Assembly (NCBI GenBank): GCA_036924085.1 | Contig: JAVGWX010000018.1 | Span: 18,107,464-18,171,463, forward strand | Direction: 5' to 3' | From: Ariolimax columbianus | Lineage: Eukaryota > Mollusca > Gastropoda > Stylommatophora > Arionidae | DNA length: 64,000 nt | Part shown: one piece after another, positions 11,326 through 22,730 of the stretch | Layout: every line of letters starts with the position of its first letter | How positions within the stretch are numbered: the stretch's first letter is position 1 | Translations under genes and position numbers: made by a program | Notes under the pieces: model-generated | Database searches by the model: none | Told to the model about the DNA's origin: nothing | Seen by the model: the letters and a program-made list of their open reading frames with translations, nothing else

Positions 11326-11449
11326 GATATTCAATCAGGTAGATCAGTGCCTGATGCCAGGTGGCCAGAAGTTATCATTCTGTTATGCAAATCCCAACTG
11401 GTCTTCCCTCTCAATGTCTTTCCTGGATTGTCTTTCAGACTCACATTTG

Positions 11450-11850
11450 ACTATTAGTAGTCTTCTGCTTTTTCTTCTTCTTCGATGATCAACTGATGCA
11501 ATGCTTCTAGCCTGGTGAGGTTCATGAAGGACACTGTGTGGTCTAGTCTTCGCCGTTCCACAACAGCTTTTCGAGCATGGTCACTCCCCCAGGCCAGACT
11601 GCCTCTCTTTGGTCTGTATAAGTAGAGCAGTCCTGCAGGATATGTTATGAAGTTTGTTTTGGTGCTCCACAATCGCACGTGGCAGTGTCTCATAGACTCA
11701 GTCTATGGAGGTGGGCATTGAGTCTGAAATGTCCCATTTGGAGTCTGAAGATCTTTCTCTGTCCATCTCTGCCAAGTGTGTCTATGCTATCATTGTATAT
11801 GCTGTCATCGACATTTCATAAGTTCAACATGTCAGCAGTACATACCTCTC
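11450..11850 (-). mobile_element. LINE-H 3' end (I-group, C-terminal finger)
   Basis: The - strand gives KIFRLQMGHFRLNAHLHRL, then TCDCGAPKQTS, HILQDCSTYTDQREAVWPGG and an (AAG/GAA)-rich tail at about 11,470. The domain order matches LINE-A but the sequence is a different family. It lies directly upstream, in - strand sense, of the truncated LINE-A copy. Confidence 0.75.
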
Positions 11851-12334
11851 ATCTACCGCAAACCAGAAACCTCCGCATTCCTCATCTGTTACTCCACAAG
11901 CCAAGAGCACAGGGACAAAAAACAACAACAATAATAGGCTAATAATAGATACAGGTCTAAGATTTTACAGGGCAATGAAACTTTCCCATGGCTTTATAGT
12001 ATATGATCTGTATTTTATCTCCATTTTTATCAATCTTCTCCAAATGATTTCTTCATTATTTCACCATTATTTTTCCCATTTTAATTCCCCATTTATTTCT
12101 CTGAATTGTACTATGTCTTGTGCCTGTCAGCCCAATGCATCCAACTTCAGCATAATTTTGTGTGGTGTAAATTTTGTTATAACGGATTTACTTTTAACAG
12201 GGATGCAACCTTGCTTTTTACACAAGTAAGTTTATGTTGTGACCTGTGTCACTAATCGCACCATTATTTTTCAATTTTATTTCTCCATGAATTCTCCATT
12301 ACCATTCCATTTTATTTCTCCATTATTTCTCTAG

Positions 12335-12391
12335 TATGTGGTTGTAACCGTCAGTCTTAAAGCAGGACTGGAGACAATAGCTTGGACATGG
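12335..12391 (+). CDS. ATP8A: ATP8A exon d (M8)
   Basis: YVVVTVSLKAGLETIAWTW, 19 codons, phase 0 at both ends. The acceptor ATTTCTCTAG ends at 12,334 and the donor GTAAGC starts at 12,392. The preceding intron is about 6.2 kb. LKAGLET--WT is conserved in ATP8A proteins. Confidence 0.94.
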
Positions 12392-12684
12392 GTAAGCATA
12401 AGGTTACATATTTTGTATAACTGTTGTTAAATTTGTCCCGTGTGGATCCCAGAATGCCTTAATCGGCAGGAAAGAATAAGGCCATTGTAAAATGCGACTA
12501 AGGAGAGCTGTGTATGGAGCTATCAAACAAATTTCTACAGAAACTACTGCTTCAATGGCGTGTAAGGTGCTTTGTCAGACTTCTTAAGGGAGGTCAACTG
12601 AAGATGTAGCTCTATGCTCTGGTTAGAGTGAAAAATGGCAAGATGATGAAGATGTACAATTTATGAAGATTTTTAAGCACCAAA

Positions 12685-12835
12685 GATCGCACTACCAAGC
12701 CCTTTACAGGGCTTTGCAAGTAGCAGAATATAGTCCAGAGAACGGAATACATTGGGCCGCTAATTTACAGCTTGACTGCAATATTTTCACCTTTCGGTCC
12801 GACACGTCCGTCTTCTGCAACCCCAGAGATCTTAT
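12685..12835 (-). mobile_element. X-family 3' module, 5'-truncated
   Basis: On the + strand it reads CCAAGCCCTTTACAGGGCTT ... GAACGGAATACATTG ... TTTACAGCTTGACTGC ... TTTCGGTCCGACACGTCCG. This is the core and 3' third of X without the head. Similar head-less pieces are at 14.5, 43.7, 50.3 and 55.1 kb. Confidence 0.75.
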
Positions 12836-13324
12836 TTGACTATTGAGTACGCTAGAGAGTCTTGAAAGTATGACTTCTCTTGATATAGTCACTTCTCTTG
12901 ATATAGTCACTTCTCTTCTACACTGTTTTCGTGCACATTATCACAATTTGGCTGAATTACTTCTTCTGCCATATGTGAATTTCAGGAAAGCCGGATTAAT
13001 CATAGTGCGTTTGTCTCTTAGTGGGTGGCTTTTACTTTCACTCTGTGACAACACTTTGTGAGAATCTGGAACATAATTTGCTACTTAAAGCTTCCTGTGC
13101 ATTTGTTATGAACATAGAGATTTAGTCCTGGTCATCCTACATTCCCAACATATTGGATGTCACACCCTTGCTACTTTTACTTGTGACATTTCTCTCCCCT
13201 TGTACATATCAAATGGCAATGCTCAGAATATCATAGAACAATCTAGTTGTCTTTGTCGTTGTTAATGGCACTTATAATTGAGTAGTCAACTTTCTTTGGT
13301 GGCGGATTACAGTGGCTTCAAATT

Positions 13325-13480
13325 CAAAGGTGTACTTGGGTCCTCCAGGCTGTAGTGCAGTACGAGGCTTCCCAGCTCACCACTATGGAAATCACAGTTA
13401 GCCAAACTGCCATGGTACAGCCTGTTTCTGGTGAAGGGTGGTGGGTTCTTGATCAGTGTGTTTCACTAGACCCTGACTAA
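13325..13480 (-). mobile_element. W-family SINE-like repeat, partial
   Basis: It shares CAAACTGCCATGGTACAGCC and TGTTTCTGG with the W copies at 22.1-22.4 and 29.0-29.3 kb and runs straight into the 38-bp array that follows. Confidence 0.7.
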
Positions 13481-14342
13481 CATAGTATGATTAGTATGTT
13501 TTGCCTGACCCTGACTAACATAGGATGATAGTATATTTTGCCTGACCCTGACTAACATAGTATGATCAGTATGTTTTGCCTGACCCTGACTAACATAGTA
13601 TGATCAGTATGTTTTGCCTGACCCTGACTAAAATAGTATGATCAGTATGTTTTGCCTGACCCTGACTAACATAAGATGATAGTATGTTTTGCCTGACCCT
13701 GACTAACATAGTATGATCAGTATGTTTTGCCTGACCCTGACTAACATAGTATGATCAGTATGTTTTGCCTGACCTTGACTAACATAGGATGATCAGTATG
13801 TTTTGTCTGACCCTGACTAACATAGTATGATCAGTATGTTTTGCCTGACCCTGACTAACATAGGATAATAGTATGTTTTGCCTGACCCTAACTAACATAG
13901 TATGATCAGTATGTTTTGCCTGACCTTGACTAACACAGGATGATCAGTATGTTTTGACTGACCCTGACTAACATAGTATGATCAGTATGTTTTATCTGAC
14001 CCTGACTAACATAGGATGATAGTATGTTTTGCCTGACCCTGACTAACATAGAATGATCAGTATGTTTTGCCTGACCCTGACTAACATAGTATGATCAGTA
14101 TGTTTTATCTGACCCTGACTAACATAGGATGATAGTATGTTTTGCCTGACCCTGACTAACATAGGATGATAGTATGTTTTGCCTGACCCTGACTAACATA
14201 GAATGATCAGTATGTTTTGCCTGACCCTGACAAACATAGTATGATCAGTATGTTTTATCTGACCCTGACTAACATAGGATGATAGTATGTTTTGCCTGAC
14301 CCTGACTAACATAGGATGATCAGTATGTTTTGCCTGACTGAA
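13480..14342. repeat. minisatellite, 38-bp unit derived from W
   Basis: About 23 copies of CCTGACCCTGACTAACATAG plus TATGATCAGTATGTTTTG, with a shorter variant containing GGATGATAGTATG. The unit equals the end of the W repeat, which occurs once in the copies at 29.2 and 63.4 kb. The array therefore expanded from a transposon end. Confidence 0.95.
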
Positions 14343-14504
14343 CGCTAGTCTCCTGTGCCCTATCTGGGAAATAAAAACTGATAAAGATGCAGGAACAAGC
14401 CAAGATGTTAGCCCCAGGATTGACAAGGCCCGATCTGCTGTCATCTCTCTTTCCCCAATATGGAACTCGAGAGCATTCTCAACGTGAATAAGATTAAGCT
14501 CCTG

Positions 14505-14660
14505 ACAAAGATGGATGTGTCGGACCAAAAGGTAGAAATATTGCAGTCAAGCTGTAAACTAGCGACACAACGGATTCCGTTCTCCGGACGTCATCCTGGT
14601 TTTTGCAAAGCCCTGCTCAGGGTTGGTAGTGGGAGATTGAGGACGAACACAGAAGAAGAG
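14505..14660 (+). mobile_element. X-family 3' module inside LINE-C
   Basis: This begins within the shared core (GATGTGTCGGACCAAAAGGT) and ends GACGAACACAGAAGAAGAGG. Flanks GATTAAGCT (about 14,490) and GATTACGCT (about 14,662) may be a short duplication. LINE-C coding text resumes immediately afterwards. Confidence 0.7.
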
Positions 14661-15052
14661 GATTACGCTGTTTTAACACGGATGCAAAGTTGGTCCTGCT
14701 GTTTAGCTCTGAGACATGGTATACCACATCCAGAATTCAGACTTTTGTTAACAAGCGTCTTCATCTGAAACTTCATATTAGATGACCAGAGGTAATGGCA
14801 AACACAGATCTGTGACAACAACCGATACAGCGGGACATTGGGAAGAGAAAGTGAGGATGGATAATAAGACACACTCTCAGAAAGAAGCTGGGCAGCATAA
14901 CCAGACATTCATTGGATTGGAGCCCACAGGGAAAGAGACGAGTGGAAAGTCAAGGAACACCTGACAGTGAACAGTTGAGGAGAAACTCAGTTTAATCAGG
15001 GTCTTGTGGGCAGAACTCATCTAGATGGCACAGAATAGGATCAAATGAAGAG

Positions 15053-15409
15053 TATGGGATCAAGATGCTGAGCAGCGCTAGAGCTGCAGTGGTCAGCAAC
15101 ACATAGGTTAATGCTAGCGTCAGGTCCAGCGAACCAAAGCTGCCAAGACCCTTCTACACCTCCACGCAGTGATTCTGGATAACAGGCTGCAGCAGGGCAG
15201 ACTGGCTAAGGAGAAGGGATCGAAGAGGGAATGCTAACCCGGTACTCAAAAAATGCTTGCTGAAGTCGAATGTATTAGACCGAAAGGTACAAATATCGCA
15301 GTCAAGCTGTAAACTATGACACAACGCATTTCGTTCTCTGGACTACATTCTGCTACTTAAACCCTTTTAGGGTTTGGTAGCGGGAGGTTGAGAATGAAAG
15401 AAGCCAAGC
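15053..15409 (+). mobile_element. X-family retroposon with exact 11-bp duplication
   Basis: A full-length X copy ending in (GCCAA)n. The flanks are CAAATGAAGAG at 15,042-15,052 and 15,410-15,420, an exact target-site duplication inside the LINE-C fragment. This fixes the element at 357 bp. Confidence 0.93.
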
Positions 15410-15556
15410 CAAATGAAGAGCATCTATAGTGGCCCTTTGTCCCATTGGGAACCAGACTGGTAAATGTTAAATGCAATTATTGAAGTTACATGGAATATAT
15501 CTGAATGTAATTTATGTTATATAAGATGTATCTGTATCTAAATCAAATGATTCCAG

Positions 15557-15664
15557 TTCACTCACGTGGCCATCTGGGGAAGCATTGGCTCCTGGTTCAT
15601 CTTCCTGGCCATATACAGTCATGTGTATCCAATTACTGGTCTAGCTGCGGAGATGGTTGGAATG
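15557..15664 (+). CDS. ATP8A: ATP8A exon e (M9)
   Basis: FTHVAIWGSIGSWFIFLAIY followed by SHVYPITGLAAEMVGM, 36 codons, phase 0 at both ends. The acceptor ATTCCAG ends at 15,556 and the donor GTAAGA starts at 15,665. H-AIWGSI--WF is the M9 signature of the family. Confidence 0.95.
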
Positions 15665-15711
15665 GTAAGATCAGTTTAACTTTTGCATTTGCCTAATTTC
15701 TCTACTCCCCT

Positions 15712-15925
15712 CGGTGGTGTGTGTTGCACTATGTCTTTATTTTGCTACTGTTGGCCCAGTGCATCCGACTTCGGCATGCATTTTATGTAAGGGTCTGCTT
15801 CCTCCTGAATTTTTTAAGGGTTTACTTCCCCGGGGTAACTGCCGGTACTGTGATGGGGAGCAAACCTATCACCTTCAAGTTGTTAGCCTTGTCACTTAAC
15901 CACTAGCCCACACTGTCCAAGTAAT
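15712..15925 (-). mobile_element. SINE-1 copy, tRNA-derived
   Basis: The - strand copy shares with 24.1-24.36 kb the A-box region near 15,905, the B-box region (decayed), AAGTAAACCC, GCAGACCCTTACATAAAATG and the core (+ strand: GGCCCAGTGCATCCGACTTC). It lies about 50 bp after exon e. Confidence 0.85.
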
Positions 15926-17421
15926 TGTTTGCTTTTAACATGCCGTGGTTCCACACCCCTAATCCATATCTAATGTCCCCAATATTTATGATTTAGCATC
16001 CAGTAAATTGGCTCTTTCATTGCCAGGAATTCAGCGTGGGCGGCACATCCTCTAAAGGTTTCAGGTCTTTACGATTGCTGTCCACTCAAGCCAAATCTAT
16101 CCTTTCTGAATCATGGCCTCAATAGTCTGTTGTGATAACATCTTTGATTAATGCTCTCTCATATAACCACTTCTGAGCTGCAACTTTTTGGAAATCAATC
16201 ATTAAATCCTTTTATTTCATCAGTTCCACAGCGTCATTATCTCTTTTATATATGTCTTCTCGAGTTCTCTTCATCATCTGTGCTTTGGTCGGCCTCTATT
16301 TTTCTTACCCTGGTAATGCTTCCAGCTGGTTTCCTTAATATATGTTCTGTTGTCTTCTCACCTCCTGTTGCCCTATTTGTCGCCAGACCATACCCATTTT
16401 TAAATTTTGATTAAGCTCAACCTTAATCAACTTTTACTAATTTCTTTCATGTTTTTTTTCTCATAAACACATCCACAGAACCGCTGCAGATTCGCCTTAT
16501 TTTAACCAGATTCTTTCCAAATGTTCTGTAACAGTGATCTTATACCATTTAAGTCCATTTATTCTACGCAAGCGCTTACTTGTGAAAGTTGATCTTTTTG
16601 GTTGTTGTTTTTTTTGTGTTCATTGTGCCTAACCTTTACACTACCACATTATTTTTTCAGCACATCACATTTGACTATGGTTGTTGACTTTGTGAACCTG
16701 TAACCTTTTTACTTGTTGATCTATAGATATAATTTTGTTCTGTGTAGAGACATAAATGAATAAAGAACTTGTTGGTAAGATACAAATGTTGAAAAACAGC
16801 ACAAACTTATAGACTGACCTTTTTTCGGCATCTCTGGTGAATTTCATATATTTTTTTAAGTGCCACTAAAGACGAATAATCAATGTGTACCAGATGGGTG
16901 TATCTATTAGTTTCCACTACAAACGTATTTATTATATCTACATAAACAAACTAAACAGATCTACCTCAGAAAAATCCATTAGCAAAACTTCCCATTCTCA
17001 ATAATAGGTAAATCTTCAAATCCAAGTATAAAAAACAGAAATCATTTCCAAACGTCTAAAACAAATTTCAAAATCTTCACATTGTCTAAAAAACGTCTGT
17101 CGTGAAACGTAAATACAGTCAGATAAAAGCGACAGACAATGCCCTAGGTGAATTTCTTCGCAAATGGTTCAGTATAACTTTAGAACTTTTAAAAAATACT
17201 GACTTTACATTAAAAATAAAGACTTTTACTTTTAAATTTGGACATAATTTCTTGTTATTTCTGTAAGTTTCTCAATACAATTTAAGCTTATCTCGCCACA
17301 TATATACATATGTCTTCTTCTAAATCTCTGCCAAGATATACAAATGTCTTCTTCTAAATCTCTGCCAAGATATACAAAAGTTTTTATGATAATGGCTATT
17401 TCCATGTTTCTGTGATTTCAG
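15926..17421. other. intron stretch with one low-copy repeat
   Basis: No exon-like frame between exons e and f. The stretch holds the second P repeat copy (16,895-17,185) and a 36-bp direct duplication at about 17,307-17,377 (CTTCTTCTAAATCTCTGCCA occurs twice). Confidence 0.6.
16895..17185. repeat. P repeat, copy 2
   Basis: Aligns with 8,385-8,730 through ATCTATTAGTTTCCACTACA, ATCTACATAAACAAACTAAA and CGCAAATGGTTCAGTATAAC. The class is unknown. Confidence 0.65.
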
Positions 17422-17510
17422 GACGAATATGTATATGGTTGCTGCCTGTTTTGGTTGGGACTCATAATCATTCCTTGCTCAGCCTTGCTCAGAGATTTTA
17501 TTTGGAAAGT
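17422..17510 (+). CDS. ATP8A: ATP8A exon f (M10)
   Basis: DEYVYGCCLFWLGLIIIPCS then ALLRDFIWK plus GT of the next codon. The acceptor GATTTCAG ends at 17,421 and the perfect donor GTAAGT starts at 17,511. Exon g completes the split codon with A, giving Val. Confidence 0.94.
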
Positions 17511-17784
17511 GTAAGTTTGAATGTTTGAAAAATGTAGAAAGTGTCAGTTTGAAAAGTGTAGAAAGTTTTCGTTTTAATGCGTGGAAAGTGTACGATTTGG
17601 AGTTTGAAAGTTTCACTTTGTCGAAATAGAAAGTTTTTTTAAATCTTTGAAGAAATGTGGAAAGTGTGGTGAAGTTCACCTTCGAGATCACAGATGCCAA
17701 ACTGATTCTATCGCTTTTCTTTTCTACCTCCCATTTACAACTTTGGTCTAACTATTCTTCTTCTTTTTTGCGTTCAGGATCTTT

Positions 17785-19530
17785 TGGTCATGTTATATCT
17801 GCAGGCCAGTCACCATGATGAAGTCTGTAGTCTTCACTAGGTCGGAGCGGCGGCTTCACAGCTTTTGTTCAGCTCTGCACCCTCTGCCCAGGTCCGGTAT
17901 CCCATTTCCCTATAGATTGGGCATTCCTGTAGAATGTGTTCAGGATTCTGGCCCCCTGTTCCACATGGGTGCTCATCTGTGTGTGAGACCCTTAGTCGGT
18001 AAAGATGTTCTAGTAGTCTGCAGTGTCCAGTTCTCAGGCGAAACAAGGTAGTTTGTTGATTTCTTTTGAATTGATAAATTGGGTCTGGTGTACTGTTTAT
18101 GTTTCTGTCTTCTCTCCATTGGTGTATATATTATATATTTCTAATGATGTTCTTGATCTCTCTGTATGGTACTTGATGATTAAATTGTGCCTTTTTGCTG
18201 CCATCTTTTGCTAGAGCGTCAGCTCTCTCGCTTCCTGTGATTGGGAGGGTAGCCACTGGAGGGCTATTGTTGAGGATCTCTGGAGTTTTCCTAGTTCTGC
18301 TCTGATCTCTGATAACAGTGGTTCGTTGTTTGTTTTTTTGTATTGCCTCTAATAGTACTCCGCAGTCTGTGAATACAGCTATTTTTGTTGGTGGTTGCCT
18401 TTCTGTTTCAAGTATTTGCAGTGCTCGCAGGAGGGACATAGATTCTGCTCTCAGGAATAACTGTGAACAACTTTCTTGTTGGGAGGACCTCTTCTGTTTT
18501 ATTTCCACTTTTGTATCTTATGAATATGCCTCCTCCCTTGCTTCGACTTGCCCCCTCTGCTGAACCATCTGTGTACACCTGTGTCCATTCCTTGGTATTA
18601 TATTTCTCCCCAATCATTGTTTGTGCTAAAGTTTTCAGCTCGTGGATACTGTATTGGTCTTTTCTTTTGATTCCTGGAATCTCTGTATTTATTGCGATGT
18701 TGTTTATGTTGTAGCTTGGCTTTTCATAGTTGATAAGCATTTCTATTTCTGCAGGTTGGTTGGGTATTAGTTCTCCATATTTTTGGGGTAGGTGGTTTGA
18801 TATATAGATGAAGCTGGTTCTCTTTAGCCTATTTTTAATTGGGTGTTTCAGTTTGATATGTATGGGATGATTAGGCATACGTAGTATCTTTTCACTATGT
18901 GTCAGCACTATTTCCTATCATCTAGTATTTAGTCTTATATTTGTATATGTTTCCATTGTCTGGATTGGTGTAGTCTTCATTCCTCCTGTTATTATCCTTA
19001 AGCCCGAGTTTTGAATTTTGTTTAGGCGTTCCATGTTTGTTTTTGATGCTGTGGTCCAGGCTGTCATGCCGTATTCAAGTACTGGCCTGACTGTGCCAGT
19101 GTATACATTTTTGAGGATGTTGCTATTTGCACCCCAGCTTGTTCCGACCAACTTCTTCATAATGGATAGTTTTCTGGTTGCTTTTTGTTCTATCTCCTGT
19201 ATGTGTTCCCTCCATGTGAGTCTCTTGTCCATTTTAACTTCAAGATACACAGGGGTATTTTCTTGTACAAGCTCTTTGCGATTTAGATTAAGTTTTGCTT
19301 CTTCCTTGAAGTTAGACAGTGAGAAGCATGTTGTAACTGTCAGCGTGTAGGGCACTGGATACATTCTTTGAGAGTTTTCCCACTATATCATTTATGAACA
19401 GGATATGGAGAGTAGGAGAGATGACCTCCCTGCCATTCGCCTTGTTGGAGAGTTATTCTGTGGCTCAGTGATCCATCTAATTTCACTCTTGCTGTTCTGT
19501 ATCGGAGGAAGTCTGGCATCCAGCTGGATG
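17785..19530 (-). mobile_element. LINE-D copy: RT thumb, RNase H, C-terminal finger
   Basis: In - strand order: RYRTARVKLDGSLSHRITLQ with the frameshifted QG block near 19.43 kb, the thumb block VYTGTVRPVLEYGMTAWTTA, then YTDGSAEGASRSKGGGIFI and KIAVFTDCGVLL of RNase H, ADALAKDGSKKAQF, and FRLRTGHCRLLEHLYRLRV with a finger (EHPCGTGG...EHILQECP). It ends in an ACGCAAAAAAGAAGAAGAA tail near 17,765-17,785. Frameshifts and stops are spread throughout. The sister copy at 40.07-40.93 kb covers the RNase H part. Confidence 0.85.
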
Positions 19531-19919
19531 TACAGGAATGTATGTGTGTGTATATATGTACAGGCTGTGCTTTTTGGGAGATGTAGGTATAATCATCGAA
19601 AACAAAATGCAGACCAATGTAACAGGAAGCAATCTGATTGCCAGAAGTAGTCTACGGGGTGAGCAAGTGTTTCACAGCTTTAGCTTCTTGATACTTTAAC
19701 ACTCCAAGGCCGAAACAATGCTCCTATCACTCTTCGTGGAGATCCTTTGACACCAGAAGAACACCAATATCCCTAACTGCACTTTGAAGAAATTTGTTTC
19801 GTTTTATGTGTTTCAGGATTTTAGTTATAAGTAAGGGAAGTAACTCATTATATTTTCTTCGGTGAAACCATGAAGGCTGTGTTTGTTAAAAATAAACGTC
19901 AGAATGTAGAAGTTTAAGT

Positions 19920-20030
19920 GGTGCCACATTTCAGTCATACTGCAAGCTACTGCAACATGCCACTTAATGCCCTATCATGGCGCACAACAGAGTAAACATG
20001 CTGATAGTGAACATTGAACAACAACAACTA
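19920..20030 (+). mobile_element. W-family 3' end with (AAC)n tail
   Basis: Matches the last ~110 bp of the W copy at 63.4-63.7 kb (CACTTAA-G-CC---TCA-GGCGCACAA...) and ends in CAACAACAAC. Confidence 0.65.
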
Positions 20031-20057
20031 TATGGGGTGGTAGAAGCAAAGAGTAAT

Positions 20058-20745
20058 CGGGGTCAGGTGAAACATACTGATCTAGACCCCCACTTCCTTT
20101 GTGTTCATGTAGATAGGTTTTGTCACAGCAGTCTAGTCAGCGAGGTGGGAATTGACATTGTAATCCCCATAATGATAAGACGCTGAGCAGCACATGAGCT
20201 GCAGTGGTCAGTGACCCATAGCTGACTGCTAGCCTCAGGGCCAGCGAACCAGAGCTGCCAAGACCCTTCTACACCTCCACGCGGTGATCCTAGATAACAG
20301 ACTGCAGCAGGGCAGACTGGCTAAGGCGAAGGGATCGAAGAGGGAATGCTAACCCGGTACTCAAAAAATGCTTGCTGAAGTCGGATGTGTTGGACCGAAA
20401 GGTGCAAATATCGTAGTCAAGCTTTAAACTATGACACAACGCATTCCATTCTCTGGACTACATTCTGCTACTTAAGCCCTTTCAGGGTTTGGTAGTGGGA
20501 GATTGAGAATGAACGCAGAAGAAGAAGAAGTAATCCCCATAGTGATGAGCTTACTGAGGGGCCTCAATTTTAGTACAGCCAGGAGGACCCCCAGTCCACC
20601 TTCTCGGAACCCCCAGTTCACCTTCTCGGGGAGTATCATTCAGGATGTAAGATGAGCCACTGTAACCCACTTCCAAAGAAAAGAAACGTCATCAAGTGTT
20701 GATTTGACACGAGTAGCTTCAAACAACAACTGCCATGCGGTGTAA
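20058..20745 (+). mobile_element. W-family copy interrupted by an X element
   Basis: The left part (GGGGTCAGGTGAAACATACTG ... GAGGTGGGAATTGACATTG) and right part (GAGCTTACTGAGGGGCC ... GGATGTAAGATGAGCCACTG ... AACAACAAC) join into one W sequence once the X element at 20,180-20,529 is removed. The W6 copy at 55.28 kb shows the uninterrupted order. Confidence 0.8.
20180..20529 (+). mobile_element. X-family retroposon with ~20-bp duplication
   Basis: The flanks are GTAATCCCCATAATGATAAG (20,160-20,179) and GTAATCCCCATAGTGATGAG (20,530-20,549), a duplication with two mismatches. The tail is GAACGCAGAAGAAGAAGAAG. It sits inside the W copy, so this X insertion is younger than that W insertion. Confidence 0.92.
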
Positions 20746-21021
20746 TGTTTTCTTGTTCTCTCGTTGCTTGTATGTTCTATATCAAAACCTGCTGCACAGA
20801 AGTCTTTGGTCGCTGTCTCAGGTCTCAATCAGATTTGCTCTTCAAGTTCGATCTCTTCGTCATTCGCAAAACGTCTTCTGCCATGGCAGGATTATGCTGT
20901 AAGCTAAACCATGCGAACACCCTATTGTAGTTGCTACACTGTCTATCGTTACTCATCTGTCAGCACACATCATCTCCCCCACCCACTGCAAAGATGCTTC
21001 TCTTGCAATCTGAACAGGTCG

Positions 21022-21400
21022 GACTTCATCAGTAATTTTTTAGCTTAGTTTCACAAATTTATTAACCCAGTTATGCACCGCTTTACGCAACAAACACTTC
21101 TCACCGTAAACAGGAAGCATTTCCTTATGAATATTCTTTGCAGAAATTCTGTTTGTCACAAACAAATGCACAACAGTAAACTGTTCTTTGATTATACACT
21201 CTGTAAGCATGGATGCCATTTTATATCTGAGCTGTGCATGTGCATGCGACACCAAACATCAACTAGCTACAGTAATCATAAAGCTTTATTTGCTGCCACC
21301 TAATGACACCTTTAGAAACTACCAACTACATTTGTCAGCTGTTATCCAATATCAGCTTGTGAACTATTTACTGACTTACTCTTGTATATTGTTCTTAAAA
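21022..21400 (-). mobile_element. mariner fragment with transposase N terminus
   Basis: The - strand frame reads MASMLTECIIKEQFTVVHLF, then SAKNIHKEMLPVYGEKCL and RKAVHNWVNKF. This is the N-terminal helix-turn-helix of a mariner transposase. The terminal sequence CAAGAGTAAGTCAGTAAATA near 21,370-21,394 matches the ends of the element at 56.2-56.8 kb. The catalytic part is absent. Confidence 0.8.
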
Positions 21401-21547
21401 TAGAGAATGTTATTTTGTCTGTGAGACATACTGTTGTAACAGCCATCCTTTGGAGAATGAGGGAATGTTGTTAAATTGCCTCCATGATCTTAGAGTTAAA
21501 TTTTCCCACCTGTTATAAATAATTGACCTTGATATCAACAGTTTCAG

Positions 21548-21643
21548 ACGTGAGTTCTTCAAAACCCATCGCCAGCATGTACAAGAACTAGAGCTGGCTC
21601 ACAAAGAAATCAAAATTGAATGGGCTCTCAAGAAAAAGCTACG
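21548..21643 (+). CDS. ATP8A: ATP8A exon g (cytoplasmic tail)
   Basis: It completes Val, then REFFKTHRQHVQELELAHKE, IKIEWALKKKL and CG of an Arg codon. The acceptor GTTTCAG ends at 21,547 and the donor GTGAGT starts at 21,644. VQELE is shared by ATP8A tails. The segment is strongly basic and probably helical. Confidence 0.9.
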
Positions 21644-21699
21644 GTGAGTTGATGGACTATTCCTTCTTATTCTTTGCACGTTTTTAAACTATAAGTTGG

Positions 21700-21950
21700 G
21701 GACGGCGTGGGCTAGTGGTTTACAAGTGGCTCACAATTCGAAGGTGCTGGGTTCGATCCCCATCACAGGACCGGCCATTACCCTGGGGTAGCAAACCCTT
21801 GGAAAATGCAGGAGGAAGCAGACCCTTACATAAAATGCATGCCGAAGTTGAATGAACTGAGCTGACAGGCGCAAAATAAAAACCGCAGTGCAGCACACAA
21901 ACCGCCTTGGAGAATAGAAAATAAGGCGAACGCAAAAAAAACAATTTAAA
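21700..21950 (+). mobile_element. SINE-1 copy, tRNA-derived
   Basis: Head GGGACGGCGTGGGCTAGTGG, B box GGTTCGATCCC, middle block GCAGACCCTTACATAAAATG, core CCGAAGTTGAATG...GCTGACAGGCGCAAAATA, and an A-rich 3' end. It starts about 55 bp after exon g. Confidence 0.92.
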
Positions 21951-22087
21951 AAAACTATAAGTTGAATATGGTTTTTAAAAAGTCATTTGTCAATCCCGAC
22001 TTAATGGAACTCCACAGTAGCTTTCAGTCAAGTTGAAAATGTTCAAGAGGAGCAATGATCACTACCTTACCTAGTAAAGCGCTATAT

Positions 22088-22440
22088 TGTTGTTGTTGAT
22101 TGCCAACATGAGTAAGATTGCTCTTTCTGTGCACTCTGAAAAGGGCGTTTAGTGGCAGGCTGCTGTAGTTTTCTTTACATCTCGAGCATGCTAATGGTGG
22201 ACTAGGGTTCTCCAGGTGGTTATGCTATGCTCCAGCTTCATCTGCATGTCTCTCACTATTACAGAGATCATGTCAATCCGCCACCTCTTTAGCCAAGCTG
22301 CCTTGAATACAGCCCGTTTCCAGGGAGGACTACATGGAGGTCCAGTGGGAATCTTAGCCAGTATATTTTACTTGACCATGACTAACATGTCTGATCAGTA
22401 TGTTGGGCCTGATCAGATGTTAGTCTTCCTCCCCTGAAAC
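22088..22440 (-). mobile_element. W-family copy, - strand
   Basis: Begins with TTGTTGTTGTTG (reverse of the (AAC)n tail), then CACTCTGAAAAGGGCG, CAGCTTCATCTGC, CCTGTTTCCAGG-like and GACTAACAT-TCTGATCAGTATG. The full layout agrees with the copies at 29.0 and 63.4 kb. Confidence 0.85.
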
Positions 22441-22464
22441 ATCATGAGATTAGCATCATATTCT

Positions 22465-22730
22465 TCTTTCTTCTTCGACGTTCATCCTGAAAAGGATGTT
22501 GTGTCATAGTTCACATCTAGGCTGCGTTACCTGCACCTTTCATCCCACCACATCTGATTTTTGCTGACTTTTTTTTTGGTGGGTTCAGGGTTTGCCTTCC
22601 AGCTGCAATCCTTGATCTCTTAGTCAGACTACACTGGTGCAGTCTGTTTCCAGGGCCATCACTTAGAGGTAGAATATCAGTAGCTGGCTGCTGACAGTTC
22701 ATTCACTGCACTGCATCTTTAGCCCCTTTT
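22465..22730 (-). mobile_element. Z-family copy
   Basis: Read on the - strand it ends with the shared core and an X-like 3' module (GTGAACTATGACACAACATC) and a GAAGAA tail at 22,465-22,478. Z and X therefore share their 3' half but have different heads. Confidence 0.75.

Larger units (their letters stand above)
14342..15480 (+). mobile_element. RTE-like LINE-C fragment, twice interrupted
   Basis: Frames give RIDKARSAVISLSPIWNSR, then NTDAKLVLLFSSETW and TRHSLDWSPQGK. These are post-RT parts of the same family as 29.9-30.4 and 40.9-42.5 kb. It is split by an X 3' module at about 14,505-14,660 and by a full X element at 15,053-15,409. Coding resumes after each insertion. Confidence 0.75.

Noticed and set aside
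19405..19650. An 81-codon + strand frame with hydrophobic stretches that looks like a membrane protein
   Set aside because: It is the antisense of the LINE-D reverse transcriptase block (RYRTARVKLDG...) on the - strand.
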